Part shown: positions 45,417 to 55,100 of the stretch, piece by piece | How the letters are laid out: every line of letters starts with the position of its first letter | Numbering within the stretch: position 1 is the first letter of the stretch | Assembly: GCA_032252755.1 (NCBI GenBank) | Contig: JAVUPY010000080.1 | Span: 1 to 63,412 of the forward strand | Length of the DNA stretch: 63,412 nt | Direction: 5' to 3' | DNA from: Terriglobia bacterium | Lineage (GTDB): Bacteria > Acidobacteriota > Terriglobia > Terriglobales > Acidobacteriaceae | Notes under the pieces: model-generated | The model's database searches: none | Seen by the model: the letters and a program-made list of their open reading frames with translations, nothing else | Told to the model about the DNA's origin: nothing | Program-made: the position numbers and the translations under genes

Positions 45417-45542
45417 TCAATTACTCCTTTGGCGTTTCGAGCCAGTTCCACAAAAATTTACGGCCGGCATCTTAAACCAGGAAGAGGGCAATTTCCACGA
45501 TTGTTATCGGTATCGGGGCTTACCTATCGCGATCCACGCCTT

Positions 45543-46970
45543 CTATCTTCCCGGCCTGATTCCCTTCTGTGGCTGCACGTCGAGCACGATTGCTTGCGGA
45601 TCGTTAGTGACGCTGACCAGGAACGTGCAGGGTGCATCGAGAAGCATGCCGAGGCGGATGACACCTGGCTCATCCGTAGGTGTCAGCTTGAATTGCGCGA
45701 TGGGTCCGGCGGGATCGACGGTCGTCGCCTTCATCAGCGGCGAGAGTTGCACGCCGTGGAGATCCACGTAGATGTGATCGGGCGCGGGCTGTGTCTGAAA
45801 CTGCACGGGGGCGCTTAGGTAAATGGTGACGAAGACATGTCCGGGCGTGACCTGGGTACGGATGTCGCGCACGAAAACAAGGCCGGCCGACGCGGCTTTT
45901 ACCTCCCCAGAGATAAGGCCACCTGCTGTGGCACCGGATTTGTGGGCCAACTGCTTCCCGGCGATGTAGTCGGCTGTAGGCTCGATGTTAGTGCCAGAGG
46001 TGAAGCGCGGAACCGCCCACCACACTGTCAGCAAAGTAAGGACCACGACGATCGTGAGCGCGATGATGCTCGCCAGGCGGCGCCCCGGGTGCTCTTCCGA
46101 GAAGAGATAGCTGGTCGCCCTCGCGGGATAGGACGCTTCTTCTTCCGGCGGGCGAGCCCAGTCAAAGTCCTCAGTGGTCTCCGGCTCGGTAACCACTGCC
46201 TCGACCGGTTCGAGCGAGGTGGTCAGATCGGGCTCGAACAACGGACGCTCCTCATCCGGCAATTCGATCGACTTGTCGAAAGTCGGCGCCGCGCCGGTGG
46301 CGATCAGCGCCTCCCCCAGTGAGCCGACAGGCTTCTCCGGAACCGGCAGCGCCTCGGCCGGCGTCTCGACAAAGGATGTTTCCGAAAGCGCCGCGTCTCG
46401 CGGGATTTCCAGCGGCTTTGGTTCGACCTCCGGCGAGAGTTCCCACTTCAGAGATCGCGTCACCTCCCGCGCCATCATCTGCAGGACACGGACATCGTGC
46501 GGTGTGAAGTGGTTTGGCTTGTCGGCAAACACGCCGATCACGCCTTCAGGCTTGACTCCACGGAATACCGGAACGTATACGATGGAGCGCACGCCGAAGG
46601 TGCGCGAGTGCATTCGATCGACGAAAGGATGGGTTTCGGTATCGCCGCAGAACTGCGGCAGCGCCGTGCGCAGGCATTCGCCCGCAAGCCCGATATTCGC
46701 CGCCGGGCGCGAACCCAGTTGTGGCGCCGCCTCGCCGCTCCTCGCGATGCACTCGATGCGGTGCTGGTGCTCAACCGCGATCGCAGCTCCCGAAGCCATC
46801 GTCGCCAGCCGTGCCTGTCGTGCCAGTTGCGTCAACTCGTCGGCAATACGGCGCAGATGCCCCATCTGCATCCCGTAGGCAAACGCCAGCACCCGTTCCA
46901 GGTTTTTTCGATCCGGATCGGCCTCGGGAATCCACCGCTTGGTGCCACGGTGTTTCGTTTCTATACTCAT
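45543..46970 (-). CDS. GAF-domain protein with membrane helix and C-terminal AMIN domain
   Basis: A 475-residue protein with an unusual order. An N-terminal GAF domain (about 15-165, with VYVPVFRGVKPEGVIGVF) comes first, then an acidic linker, one membrane helix (near residues 305-328, LASIIALTIVVVLTLLTVW), and a C-terminal AMIN-like domain (about 370-470, VRDIRTQVTPGHVFVTIYL onward). GAF domains sense small molecules in the cytoplasm, and AMIN domains bind cell wall components outside. It may therefore link a cytoplasmic signal to peptidoglycan. The ATG at 46970 was chosen. The family is not one I can name. Confidence 0.82.
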   Translation of the reverse strand: MSIETKHRGTKRWIPEADPDRKNLERVLAFAYGMQMGHLRRIADELTQLARQARLATMASGAAIAVEHQHRIECIARSGEAAPQLGSRPAANIGLAGECLRTALPQFCGDTETHPFVDRMHSRTFGVRSIVYVPVFRGVKPEGVIGVFADKPNHFTPHDVRVLQMMAREVTRSLKWELSPEVEPKPLEIPRDAALSETSFVETPAEALPVPEKPVGSLGEALIATGAAPTFDKSIELPDEERPLFEPDLTTSLEPVEAVVTEPETTEDFDWARPPEEEASYPARATSYLFSEEHPGRRLASIIALTIVVVLTLLTVWWAVPRFTSGTNIEPTADYIAGKQLAHKSGATAGGLISGEVKAASAGLVFVRDIRTQVTPGHVFVTIYLSAPVQFQTQPAPDHIYVDLHGVQLSPLMKATTVDPAGPIAQFKLTPTDEPGVIRLGMLLDAPCTFLVSVTNDPQAIVLDVQPQKGIRPGR

Positions 46971-47151
46971 CGCTCTCTTGGGGCTAAGTTGCTGATTACG
47001 AAGTGTGGCGCGTGTTGGCGTAAGTGTCAACCATCGATATCCGCAAATAGTAGCTGGACTTATCCCGCTTTGCCGCTTTTCCATTGGCCATTTTGCCGTT
47101 CATTCTTGACTTTGATCGCAGAGTTGCTATAGTCGCGCTCACGGGACTCTC

Positions 47152-47406
47152 ATGAAGAACCTTTACGATCTCCTCCGCCAGAAAGAACTTGCGATGAAAC
47201 GCCTCGAGAAGGAAATCGAGGCAATCCGTATCGTCATCTCCATGCTTTCCGAAGATGGCGAGCAGCCCGATGCTGCCGATATCAAGCAGGCGATCGCGGC
47301 TACAACTGCGGCCATGAACAACAGCCCGGCCGCCGGCGGAACCTATTCGGCCGTCCAGCAGAACGCCCCGGCCGAGACGCCGAAGCTAACCCGCAACTGG
47401 CCGTAA
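47152..47406 (+). CDS. Small coiled-coil protein, unknown function
   Basis: An 84-residue protein with a charged heptad-like helix (LLRQKELAMKRLEKEIEAIR) at residues 7-33, then a low-complexity tail rich in Ala, Asn and Pro. Function unknown. A good hairpin terminator follows at 47433, which supports a real transcript. The ribosome site is weak. Confidence 0.6.
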   Translation: MKNLYDLLRQKELAMKRLEKEIEAIRIVISMLSEDGEQPDAADIKQAIAATTAAMNNSPAAGGTYSAVQQNAPAETPKLTRNWP

Positions 47407-47432
47407 ACAAGGCTTCCACTGCCCCTGATCCG

Positions 47433-47468
47433 AGCACAGCCGCGCCGCTTCTGCGTGGCTTTTTGTGC
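47433..47468 (+). terminator. Rho-independent terminator after the small coiled-coil gene
   Basis: The inner stem AGCCGCGC / GCGTGGCT (one G-U) with a 7-nt loop is followed directly by TTTT; outer bases GCACA and TGTGC can also pair. It begins about 30 nt after the stop codon of the small coiled-coil gene. Confidence 0.72.
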
Positions 47469-47477
47469 TTCTATTCC

Positions 47478-47508
47478 TCATTTCGACATTGTCTTCCAGT
47501 CGTCAATC
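47478..47508. repeat. Half copy of the 9747 palindrome family
   Basis: TCATTTCGACATTGTCTTCC followed by AGTCGTCAAT resembles the right half of the nested palindrome at 9747-9879 (TCATTTCGACATTCTC, then ATCGTCAAT). No matching left half is seen, so only one arm remains here. It lies in the 181-nt gap before the PilZ-REC-PilZ gene. Confidence 0.45.
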
Positions 47509-47587
47509 TGAAAATCGTCGATCGACAAACCCTCTTGGTTACGCTCGTAACTAGCGACGCCCCGACCTTCTACATACCATTCCATCA

Positions 47588-48580
47588 ATGGGTTATCGGC
47601 GGGAAGAGCGTGTTCCGTTGCAGGTGCCGGCGCTTGTCTCCGGGCTGGACCGCCGCGGGCGCGCGTTCATTGAATCCGCCAAGACTCTCGACATCTCCAC
47701 AGCCGGGGCCCGCATTACGGGGCTCAACACTCAGCTTGACCCTGGCTCCGTCCTCTCCATCCAATTGGGAAACCGCAAGGCTCGCTTTGAAGTGTTGTGG
47801 GTCGGCGAACCTGGCTCTTCGCGCGAAGGCGAAATCGGCCTCAAGTGCATCGAAGTCGGCACGCAGACGCGCAAACGAATCATCTATATCGATGACCAGG
47901 AGCATGAACTGGAGGCGCGCCGTGGCATGCTCGAGGCAGCCGGCTTCGAAGTCGTGTGCGTGCAGAGCGCGCGCGATGCCGCCGAATACCTCAAGAACTA
48001 TGGCTTCGACGCGCTCATCCTCGACTTTCCGCTGCCCGGCGTCGATTGCCTCCGGCTGGTGCTGGCGTTGAAGGCCGAAACACCCGAGACCCGCATCGTT
48101 CTCTTATCGGGTTATCCGGCGCAGATCCCCGAAGCGCTTCTCGCCGAGGTAGACGCATTCATCCATAAAGGAGAGCCGCGCCAGAAACTGCTGTCAATCC
48201 TGGATGAGATGATCGGTAACAGTAGCGTTCTAAAATGGCCGGTGGCGCGTATCAGCTCGCGTTTTGCGATTCATGTCGCAGTGGATGTGAAGGTGTTCCG
48301 TTCGGGACACCTCATTGTCATCTCCGGTCGCTCTACCGACCTTAACGAGTTCGGGCTTGGCGCCAAGCTCGAACAAGAACTCGTTCCCGGCGAAATGGTC
48401 ACGATCGAGTTTCGCTTGCCCATGGCGGATGAAGTGTTCTCCGCCCGAGCGACGGTTCGTCGCCGCAGCAATTCGTGTAACTACGGATTCGAATTCGTCT
48501 CCATCGACCCTGCCCAGCGGGCCCGAATTCGCGATCTCTGCGAAGTTCTGCCACCACTGGACGTCCCGCAGCCTGTATAA
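47588..48580 (+). CDS. PilZ-receiver-PilZ domain protein
   Basis: A 330-residue protein with three domains. The first PilZ domain (about 1-95) has both c-di-GMP motifs: RREER at residues 4-8 and DISTAGARI. A response-regulator receiver domain follows (about 97-215), with IIYIDD, the phospho-Asp in ALILDFPLPG, LLSGYP, and the Lys in FIHKGEP. A second PilZ domain (about 220-325) has DLNEFGLGAKL but no RxxxR motif. It could join a phosphorelay to c-di-GMP. No kinase gene is adjacent. Known families have PilZ or REC-PilZ; this three-domain order is less usual. Confidence 0.9.
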   Translation: MGYRREERVPLQVPALVSGLDRRGRAFIESAKTLDISTAGARITGLNTQLDPGSVLSIQLGNRKARFEVLWVGEPGSSREGEIGLKCIEVGTQTRKRIIYIDDQEHELEARRGMLEAAGFEVVCVQSARDAAEYLKNYGFDALILDFPLPGVDCLRLVLALKAETPETRIVLLSGYPAQIPEALLAEVDAFIHKGEPRQKLLSILDEMIGNSSVLKWPVARISSRFAIHVAVDVKVFRSGHLIVISGRSTDLNEFGLGAKLEQELVPGEMVTIEFRLPMADEVFSARATVRRRSNSCNYGFEFVSIDPAQRARIRDLCEVLPPLDVPQPV

Positions 48581-48587
48581 ATGGCGC

Positions 48588-48779
48588 ATGCAGTTTCGCT
48601 TCGCGCTATTGCAACTGCTGTTAGGGATCGGCCTGGTGAGCGGTGCCTTCACGGGCAGGGCCTCCATCCGGGGTTTCCAGTATCTGCCGCAAACGACTGC
48701 ATATCGTGTTCTCTTCTTCGTGTTGGGCGTCATCTTTTTCTGTTGTGGCGTATATTCACTGACTCACTTACATCCTTAA
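48588..48779 (+). CDS. Small membrane protein
   Basis: A 63-residue protein starting MQFRFALLQLLLGIGLVSGA, with two hydrophobic segments (residues 6-20 and 42-58). It begins eight bases after the PilZ-REC-PilZ stop, so it is probably cotranscribed. Family and function unknown; reading-frame character is the only support. Confidence 0.5.
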   Translation: MQFRFALLQLLLGIGLVSGAFTGRASIRGFQYLPQTTAYRVLFFVLGVIFFCCGVYSLTHLHP

Positions 48780-48827
48780 CCCATTAGAAATTTCGGCTTT
48801 TTGTTCTCCAGTTGCTATCATTGTTCC

Positions 48828-49202
48828 GTGACTGGTTTCTGGAAAACCGTGAAGGGCTACATCTGGTGGACCTTCCCGCGCGGCAGCTTTCATTACGACG
48901 TCATGGTGACGTTGATACTGCTGTTCATCTTCGTCACCCCTATGTTCGTGAATTTCAAGGACAAACCGGCAGAGCGCAAGCCGCATCCAACTCAAGTAGA
49001 AGTCGTCCCGGACGGAATTAATGGCTTTATTTTCGAGGTTCAGGCTGCCGCGGTACACGGAAACAGCGACGACCAGATCCGGCAGGATTTAATGCGCGTG
49101 ATCGAACCGATCGCTGGGGAATCGAAAATCAGCCGTTATGAGCCTGTCCAGGATCTCGGCGGTCGAACCGTGGGTTATCGTGTGTGGGTCCGACGTCAAT
49201 AA
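48828..49202 (+). CDS. Single-pass membrane protein, ExbD/TolR-like layout
   Basis: A 124-residue protein with an aromatic-rich N-terminus (FWKTVKGYIWWTFPRG), one membrane helix (residues 26-41, VMVTLILLFIFVTPMF), and a soluble tail (about 50-124). The layout resembles ExbD-type subunits but lacks their membrane Asp. A GTG start at 48828 is chosen; an ATG at 48903 is inside the helix. It precedes the LolA-like gene by 22 nt, suggesting a joint transcript and an envelope role. Confidence 0.7.
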   Translation: MTGFWKTVKGYIWWTFPRGSFHYDVMVTLILLFIFVTPMFVNFKDKPAERKPHPTQVEVVPDGINGFIFEVQAAAVHGNSDDQIRQDLMRVIEPIAGESKISRYEPVQDLGGRTVGYRVWVRRQ

Positions 49203-49224
49203 TTTCGCTGCTCTGAGAACACGA

Positions 49225-49911
49225 ATGAAACGCAAGATCATAACTGCTCTCTTTCTTACAATCCTTTGCACCGTCGCCGTCGCCCAAGCGAATCCACAAC
49301 TTGAGAGCGTTCTCAATTCCATGGATCGCGCCGCCTCGGACATGAAGACGGTCCAGACCGACTTCGTGTGGGACCAGTACACGGCTGTCGTCAAGGAACA
49401 CGATTTCCAGGACGGCACGATGTACTTCCGCCGCAACGGCAACAATGTGGAGATGGCAGCAACCATCACGAAACCCGAGATCAAGCACATTCTGTTCACA
49501 AACGGCGTGGTGCAGATCTACGAGCCGAAGATCGAGCAGGTGACGAAATACAATGCAGGAAAGAATCGCGATACGTTCGAGAGCTTCCTCGTCCTGGGCT
49601 TCGGCGGCCGCGGCCACGACCTGGAGAAATCGTTCGACGTGAAGTACGGCGGACCTGAAACGGTGAGTGGGGTTGCGACCCAGAAGCTTGTGCTTACGCC
49701 GAAATCGGAAAAGATTCGCGATATGTTTCAGACGATCACTCTCTGGATCGACCCGGCGCGCGGCATCAGCGTGCAGCAGAAGTTCGAATCTTCAAGCGGT
49801 GATTACCGGCTCGCCACGTATAAGAACATCAAAATCAAAGGGAAGCTGCCGGATGACATCTTCAAACTCCACACAACCGGCAAAACCAGGGTGGTGACGC
49901 CGCAGGGCTAG
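49225..49911 (+). CDS. lolA: Outer-membrane lipoprotein carrier LolA family protein
   Basis: A 228-residue protein with a signal peptide (MKRKIITALFLTILCTVAVA) and a LolA/LppX-like beta fold (DFVWDQYTAVVKEHDFQDGT, GTMYFRRNGNNVEM, ITLWIDPARGISVQQKFES). LolA carries lipoproteins through the periplasm; in Acidobacteriota such proteins may instead serve other lipid carriers, so the exact role is open. The ATG at 49225 gives the signal peptide; the longer frame from 49138 does not. It follows the membrane protein gene at 48828. Confidence 0.85.
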   Translation: MKRKIITALFLTILCTVAVAQANPQLESVLNSMDRAASDMKTVQTDFVWDQYTAVVKEHDFQDGTMYFRRNGNNVEMAATITKPEIKHILFTNGVVQIYEPKIEQVTKYNAGKNRDTFESFLVLGFGGRGHDLEKSFDVKYGGPETVSGVATQKLVLTPKSEKIRDMFQTITLWIDPARGISVQQKFESSSGDYRLATYKNIKIKGKLPDDIFKLHTTGKTRVVTPQG

Positions 49912-49918
49912 CGTCATC

Positions 49919-49999
49919 GCGACCAGCAGTGTCAACTCGCAATTCGGGTTTTCGCAATTCGCAAAAGCAAATTGTCTTGAATGGCTGATTGCTGGTCGC
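49919..49999. repeat. Palindromic spacer element after lolA
   Basis: The arms GCGACCAGCA (49919-49928) and TGCTGGTCGC (49990-49999) are perfect 10-bp inverted repeats. Between them, CGCAATTCG occurs twice as a direct repeat. The element starts eight bases after the lolA stop, the same arrangement as the palindromes in the hutH region. Confidence 0.65.
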
Positions 50000-50171
50000 A
50001 GATAGCTCAGAAGTCTCGGCTAGCAACTTTTACAGGATTTTGTGCTCCTGCAGGCGAATTCAGTGGTCAAATTCCAAGCGCGCGGTATACTCACGCTCTA
50101 TCAGGCAACGGAGTGGGACGTTGCCGGCTTCCAATAGAAGTTCAGGCACTGTAGCTTTTCGAGAGGTTGTT

Positions 50172-50393
50172 TTGGCCAAAGTATTTGTAATTCCGAGCCG
50201 CCCAAATCCGGATCATCTCAAACGCGAGCGCAGCGCCGATCCCGCGTACATCGAAGGGCAGCGGCTGCTAGTTCAGGCTATGAGCTACCTCGTGAAATCC
50301 GACCCTGAGTCGAACCGCCCAGCCCTCGAGCTCCTCTCGGAACACGTGCGCACGAAGTTCCGCATGAGCGACTCCCCGTTGAAACCGCAATAG
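50172..50393 (+). CDS. Small hypothetical protein with TTG start
   Basis: A 73-residue helical protein (KVFVIPSRPNPDHLKRERS, RLLVQAMSYLVKSDPES, ALELLSEHVRTKF). The TTG at 50172 has GAGAGG five bases upstream. Function unknown. A minus-strand open frame overlaps its 3' half, so only one of the two is likely to be a gene there. Confidence 0.5.
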   Translation: MAKVFVIPSRPNPDHLKRERSADPAYIEGQRLLVQAMSYLVKSDPESNRPALELLSEHVRTKFRMSDSPLKPQ

Positions 50394-50509
50394 TAATCAC
50401 CCTGCACGCTGTAAGAGTCCATCATGTGCAGCCACCAGCGACTCGGCGTGCAAAACATCCAGTCCTCCGCGCCCGGTTTGCCTTTCGCTGCTGCCGCCGC
50501 GCGTTCCAT
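50285..50509 (-). CDS. Possible small gene or remnant, Trp/Tyr-rich
   Basis: A 74-residue open frame (ATG at 50509) that can be extended in frame to about 50587. The part PSRWWLHMMDSYSVQGDYY looks protein-like, but I do not recognise it. It overlaps the plus-strand gene at 50172 over its last 100 bases, so it may be the remains of a longer gene cut by that region. No ribosome site is evident. Confidence 0.3.
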   Translation of the reverse strand: MERAAAAAKGKPGAEDWMFCTPSRWWLHMMDSYSVQGDYYCGFNGESLMRNFVRTCSERSSRAGRFDSGSDFTR

Positions 50510-50590
50510 CTCTTTGCCGTCGCCGCGCAGGGGCTCCGCATTTGCAGGCGGTGAATGGGGCAGTTCTTTGTATCTGCCGGGATTCTCGTA

Positions 50591-52015
50591 TTAATTGCCT
50601 ATAGCTAATGGCTTCGCGATTTCTTCATCGACCGAATGCTCAGTGCTGAGTGCTGATTGCTGTCCCCATCCCGCCAAATAACGTGCTCCCAGAATGAACA
50701 AACACGGGAAGCACTCCAGCGTGTACCGATCTTCCACTTCTCCCATGTAACCCAGCAGCAAGGTTCGAACGAGCATGTACATGAGGAACATTCCGATATA
50801 CCGCATCTGCGGTCCGCGCAGCATTCCCATTATCGCTGCGGCCACGAACGCAAAATTCAGTAGCATGAGCGCGACCGCCCAGGAAGAGTCGTGGGGATCG
50901 ACGGAGAAGCGCCACCAGTGAGTGTCGATGGGCAGCATCTCGGTGCGCGGACGCAGCCAGATGTCTGCCACCTTCAGCAGCGGGATGATGACGCGATACT
51001 GAATCGGGTGTTCACGAATATGCCGGTCGGCGATGCGCCCGAACGCGGCGTCCACATCGGGTGGAACTTCGTAATGCTCGTTGTAGCGCGCGATCAGTTG
51101 TTGGACTTCAGCCTTCTCTTGCGCATCCGCAAACGCCCGCTCGGGAATATTCTCGAATGGTATCGCCTCGCCTGTGACGTGGAACGCCACATCCTCCAGG
51201 CTGGAGTAGTCCACGATCCACGTACTCATCCAGCGATCCAGCCCTGCCGGTTCCGTTTCGCCCGGATCCAATGCCGCCGGATTCACCAGTGGCTGGAATA
51301 CGTGGAACACGCGCCAATTGCGAATCGTCCACGGCACTAGCGGTACCAGTGACACGGCCAGTACCACCACGCCCGCGCGGAAAAGGAATTTCCTCTCACC
51401 GGGGATCACCCACATGCGCAGCAGCATGAATAGCCCGATCGATCCCAGCAGCCAGCCCGTATCTGGCCGCAGCAGGATGCCGTATGCGAGCGCCGCGCCG
51501 CAGCCCACCATGGGCCCCAATCGCTTTTCGTCGAACGCGATGATCGCGAACAAGAACGCCAGGCTGGTGCAGAAGATCGTCAGCGTCTCTGTCAGAACTG
51601 TTCCCGCGTAGTTCGCGGTAAACGGGCAGAAGGCCGCCAGTACAAACGCGATCTTCGCCGCTCGCTCGTTGATGATTCTGCGGGCGATCGCGGCGATGAC
51701 GAAGCAGGTCGCCGTATCGATGAATGCGTGCAGAATCATCACCGCGCGCCAGTTATCCTGCCCGAAGAACCGAAACATCAGCGCCAGAAAGTACGGATAC
51801 CCCGGGAGACGTATCAAAGTCGCGTAATAGCTGCCGTTGTCGCCGGACATTCCGTAGACGTGATAATTGAGCAGCGTCCGGGCAATATTCGCGTAGGTGT
51901 AGGTATCGCCGGCGGAAAGGCACGGGATGTAAAGGGCAAAATACAGCCGAAACAGCAGGGCCGCCGGTGTCAGGAGCAGGAAGAATCGCGAATTTTTCCG
52001 CAGTAACTCGCGCAT
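50591..52015 (-). CDS. GT-C type glycosyltransferase (GT39/ArnT-like)
   Basis: A 474-residue polytopic protein of the GT-C superfamily, which uses lipid-linked sugars. The N-terminal loop after the first helix has the catalytic acidic motif in SAGDTYTYANIARTLL (Asp near residue 37), followed by many membrane helices and a C-terminal soluble domain. Substrate unknown. It is transcribed divergently from the GH18-NodB-GT2 gene, 109 nt apart, so both may act on one cell-surface polysaccharide. Confidence 0.87.
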   Translation of the reverse strand: MRELLRKNSRFFLLLTPAALLFRLYFALYIPCLSAGDTYTYANIARTLLNYHVYGMSGDNGSYYATLIRLPGYPYFLALMFRFFGQDNWRAVMILHAFIDTATCFVIAAIARRIINERAAKIAFVLAAFCPFTANYAGTVLTETLTIFCTSLAFLFAIIAFDEKRLGPMVGCGAALAYGILLRPDTGWLLGSIGLFMLLRMWVIPGERKFLFRAGVVVLAVSLVPLVPWTIRNWRVFHVFQPLVNPAALDPGETEPAGLDRWMSTWIVDYSSLEDVAFHVTGEAIPFENIPERAFADAQEKAEVQQLIARYNEHYEVPPDVDAAFGRIADRHIREHPIQYRVIIPLLKVADIWLRPRTEMLPIDTHWWRFSVDPHDSSWAVALMLLNFAFVAAAIMGMLRGPQMRYIGMFLMYMLVRTLLLGYMGEVEDRYTLECFPCLFILGARYLAGWGQQSALSTEHSVDEEIAKPLAIGN

Positions 52016-52124
52016 TAACTCGATGATAAATCTACTTTGGAAGAGAGCGCAGCAGAATTCCCCCCGTTTGGTCCAATTGACGCAATCTATTCAGACACTT
52101 AGCATGTAAGTAGTACTTCCCCCC

Positions 52125-55100
52125 ATGTCCAAACCAGTTTTCTTCGATCCAGAGGGCAAACGCAGAAAGCGTATTCGCCGCATTCTCGACGTCCTCGGCG
52201 TCTTGTTCACGCTGCTCGCAGTCTTCTTCGTCGTAACCGTCGTCTCCGACTCGGACATAGGGCAAATTCTTTTTCCGGTGCAAAAAAAGTCCTACCACGC
52301 GCTGCTGCAGAAAGAGCGGAAACACCCGAAGAAAATCGGCACGCACCGCAAGACCAAAATCGCCCCCTCGCAAGTCGTCCTCAACAAGGACGAAGGCATC
52401 CGGGGGGCATTTTATGTCACCTGGGACGCGGCCAGTTTCTCTTCCCTGCGGGAATATATCCACCAGATCGACCTGCTCTATCCCGAGTGGCTTCACGTAC
52501 TGACACCTGACGGGCGTCTGCAGGCCGTCACCGAGTTGAACCAGCTCTACAACGTCATTGACAAGAATGGCCGACCGCGCGTTGTTGATGACAAGCTAAT
52601 GCCATATCTCAAGGCCGAGAAGGCCGAGACCGAAGTTTTCCCCATGGTGAACAACTTCGACCCGGTCGCCAGCGTCTGGAAGGAAAACATCGGCTCATTC
52701 CTGAGCGACCCGGGGGCGCGCGCCCGTTTCCGCCGGCAACTCACGACATTTCTTGCCAGCGACAAGTATCGCGGCCTCACGCTCGACTTTGAGGCGTTCC
52801 CGCTGTCCGCGCAACCCGGCTATCGCGCGCTCATCCAGGAACTCGCGTCCGACCTTCACGCCAGGGGCATGAAACTGTATGTCGCGGTCCCGGCCAACAA
52901 TGAGGACTTCGACTACTCCTTCATGTCGAAGTATGCCGACGGATTGATCCTGATGAACTACGACCAGCACTATCCCGGATACCCCGGTGGCGTGCCCGGT
53001 CCGATTGCCGGTCAGGACTGGTTCATCAACAACCTGAAGGCGGCACTGAAGGTCATCCCGCAGGACAAGATCATTTGCGCTATCGGCAACTACGGTTACG
53101 ACTGGATCGTCCACAAAGACCAGAAGCCGTTTGACGGGAACGCGCACAACGTTTCCGTGCAGGACGCGTGGCTCGAGGCACACGACTCCGAAGCCGACAT
53201 CGACTTCGACCCTGACCAGTTGAACCCGCACTTCTCATATCTCGACGAGGACAATACCAAGCACGAGGTCTGGTATCTCGACGCGGTCACCGCACTAAAT
53301 GAGATGCGCGCCGCACGCCACCTTGGAATCACGACGTTCGCGCTTTGGCGGCTTGGATCCGAAGACCGTGCGCTCTGGCAGATATGGGATAAGCCGATGG
53401 ATCCGAACGCCGTCGATAAGCTCCGCGTAATGCCACCGGGACAGGATGTCGACCTCGAAGGAGCCGGCGAAGTGCTCCAGATCGAGGCGCAACCATCAGA
53501 GGGTAGTCGCGAACTCGACGTAGACAAAGATACCGGCTACGTCACCGACCAGCGCATAACGGAACTTCCGCTGCCCTACCGTCTCGGCGAATACGGCGGC
53601 TCCGATAAGAAGAAGGTTGCGATCACCTTCGACGACGGCCCCGATCCACAATGGACTCCGAGGATTCTGGACATACTGAAGAAGGAGCACGCGACAGCGA
53701 CCTTCTTCATTATCGGCTCTGAGGCTCAGAACAATATGCGCCTGCTTCGTCGCATTTACGACGAAGGCAACGAGATCGGCAACCATACCTTCCTGCATCC
53801 GGACATCAGCGACGTCTCGAAAACATACATGAAGGTCGAGTTGAACCTTACCGAGCGCCTCTTCGCCGGCGTGCTTGGCATCAAGACGCGGTTGTTCCGG
53901 CCGCCATATTCCATCGACCAGGAGCCTGATACCGAAGACCAGGTTCGTCCGCTCGAACTCACACAGTCGCTCGGATATCTCACGATTGGCGACAAGATCG
54001 ACCCCAACGACTGGCACGATAATCCGCGGCAGAGCGCCGAGCAGGTCACCGCATCGGTCATGTCGCAGTTGGGTAATGGCAACATCATCCTGCTGCACGA
54101 TGGCGGTGGAGACCGCTCGCAAACGGTCCGTGCCCTCCCCATGATCATCGAGGGTCTGCGCGCCCGCGGCTACGAAATCGTTCCCGTCTCCGAACTGCTC
54201 GGCAAAACTCGCGAACAGGTGATGCCGACCGTAAAGGGTGCTGACCGCTTCTGGGCGCAAATCGACCTCGTTGGATTTCTGCTGGGCAATTTCCTGAACA
54301 CGCTCATTGTCGCCGTGTTCTTTGTCGGCGATATTCTCATGACCGGGCGGCTCGTCGGTGTAGGCGCGCTGGCCATCTTCGATCGCTTCCGCCGTCGCGG
54401 CCAGGGTAAGGCCAGGGATGCGGCAGGCTATGAACCGGATGTCGCGGTTCTCATCCCGGCCTACAACGAAGAAAAAGTAATCGAGCGCACGATACGCGCC
54501 GTGCTGGATTCCGATTACACGCGGCTGCGAGCCATTGTCATTGACGACGGGTCCACCGATCGCACGTACGAGGTTGTGAACGACTCGTTCGCTCCGGAAA
54601 TTGCAGCCGGCCGGGTGACGCTCCTCACACAACCAAACGGCGGCAAGGCGCGCGCTCTCAACTGCGGCCTTCAACACGTGACGGAGGAAATTTTCGTCGG
54701 GATCGACGCCGACACCGTCATCGCGCCGGATGCAATCGGTTACCTCGTTCCAAACTTTATCGACCCGAAACTCGGCGCACTGGCCGGCAACGCCAAGGTC
54801 GGCAACAAGATCAATCTCTGGACACGCTGGCAGGCGCTGGAGTACATCACAAGCCAGAACTTCGAGCGGCGCGCCCTGAACACTTTCTCTGCCGTGAGCG
54901 TCGTGCCCGGCGCAATCGGCGCGTGGCGAACCGAAGCCGTGCGCGAATGTGGCGGGTATCACGTCGATACCGTCGCCGAAGATGCCGATCTCACGATGGC
55001 GCTGTTACAGGCCGGATACAAGGTCGAATACGAAGACCGCGCGATTGCATACACCGAAGCCCCGCACAACGCGCGCGGCTTAATGCGGCAGCGCTTCCGC

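Noticed and set aside
48828-49202. Second exbD
   Set aside because: It has the single-helix layout but lacks the conserved membrane Asp, so it is listed as unknown.
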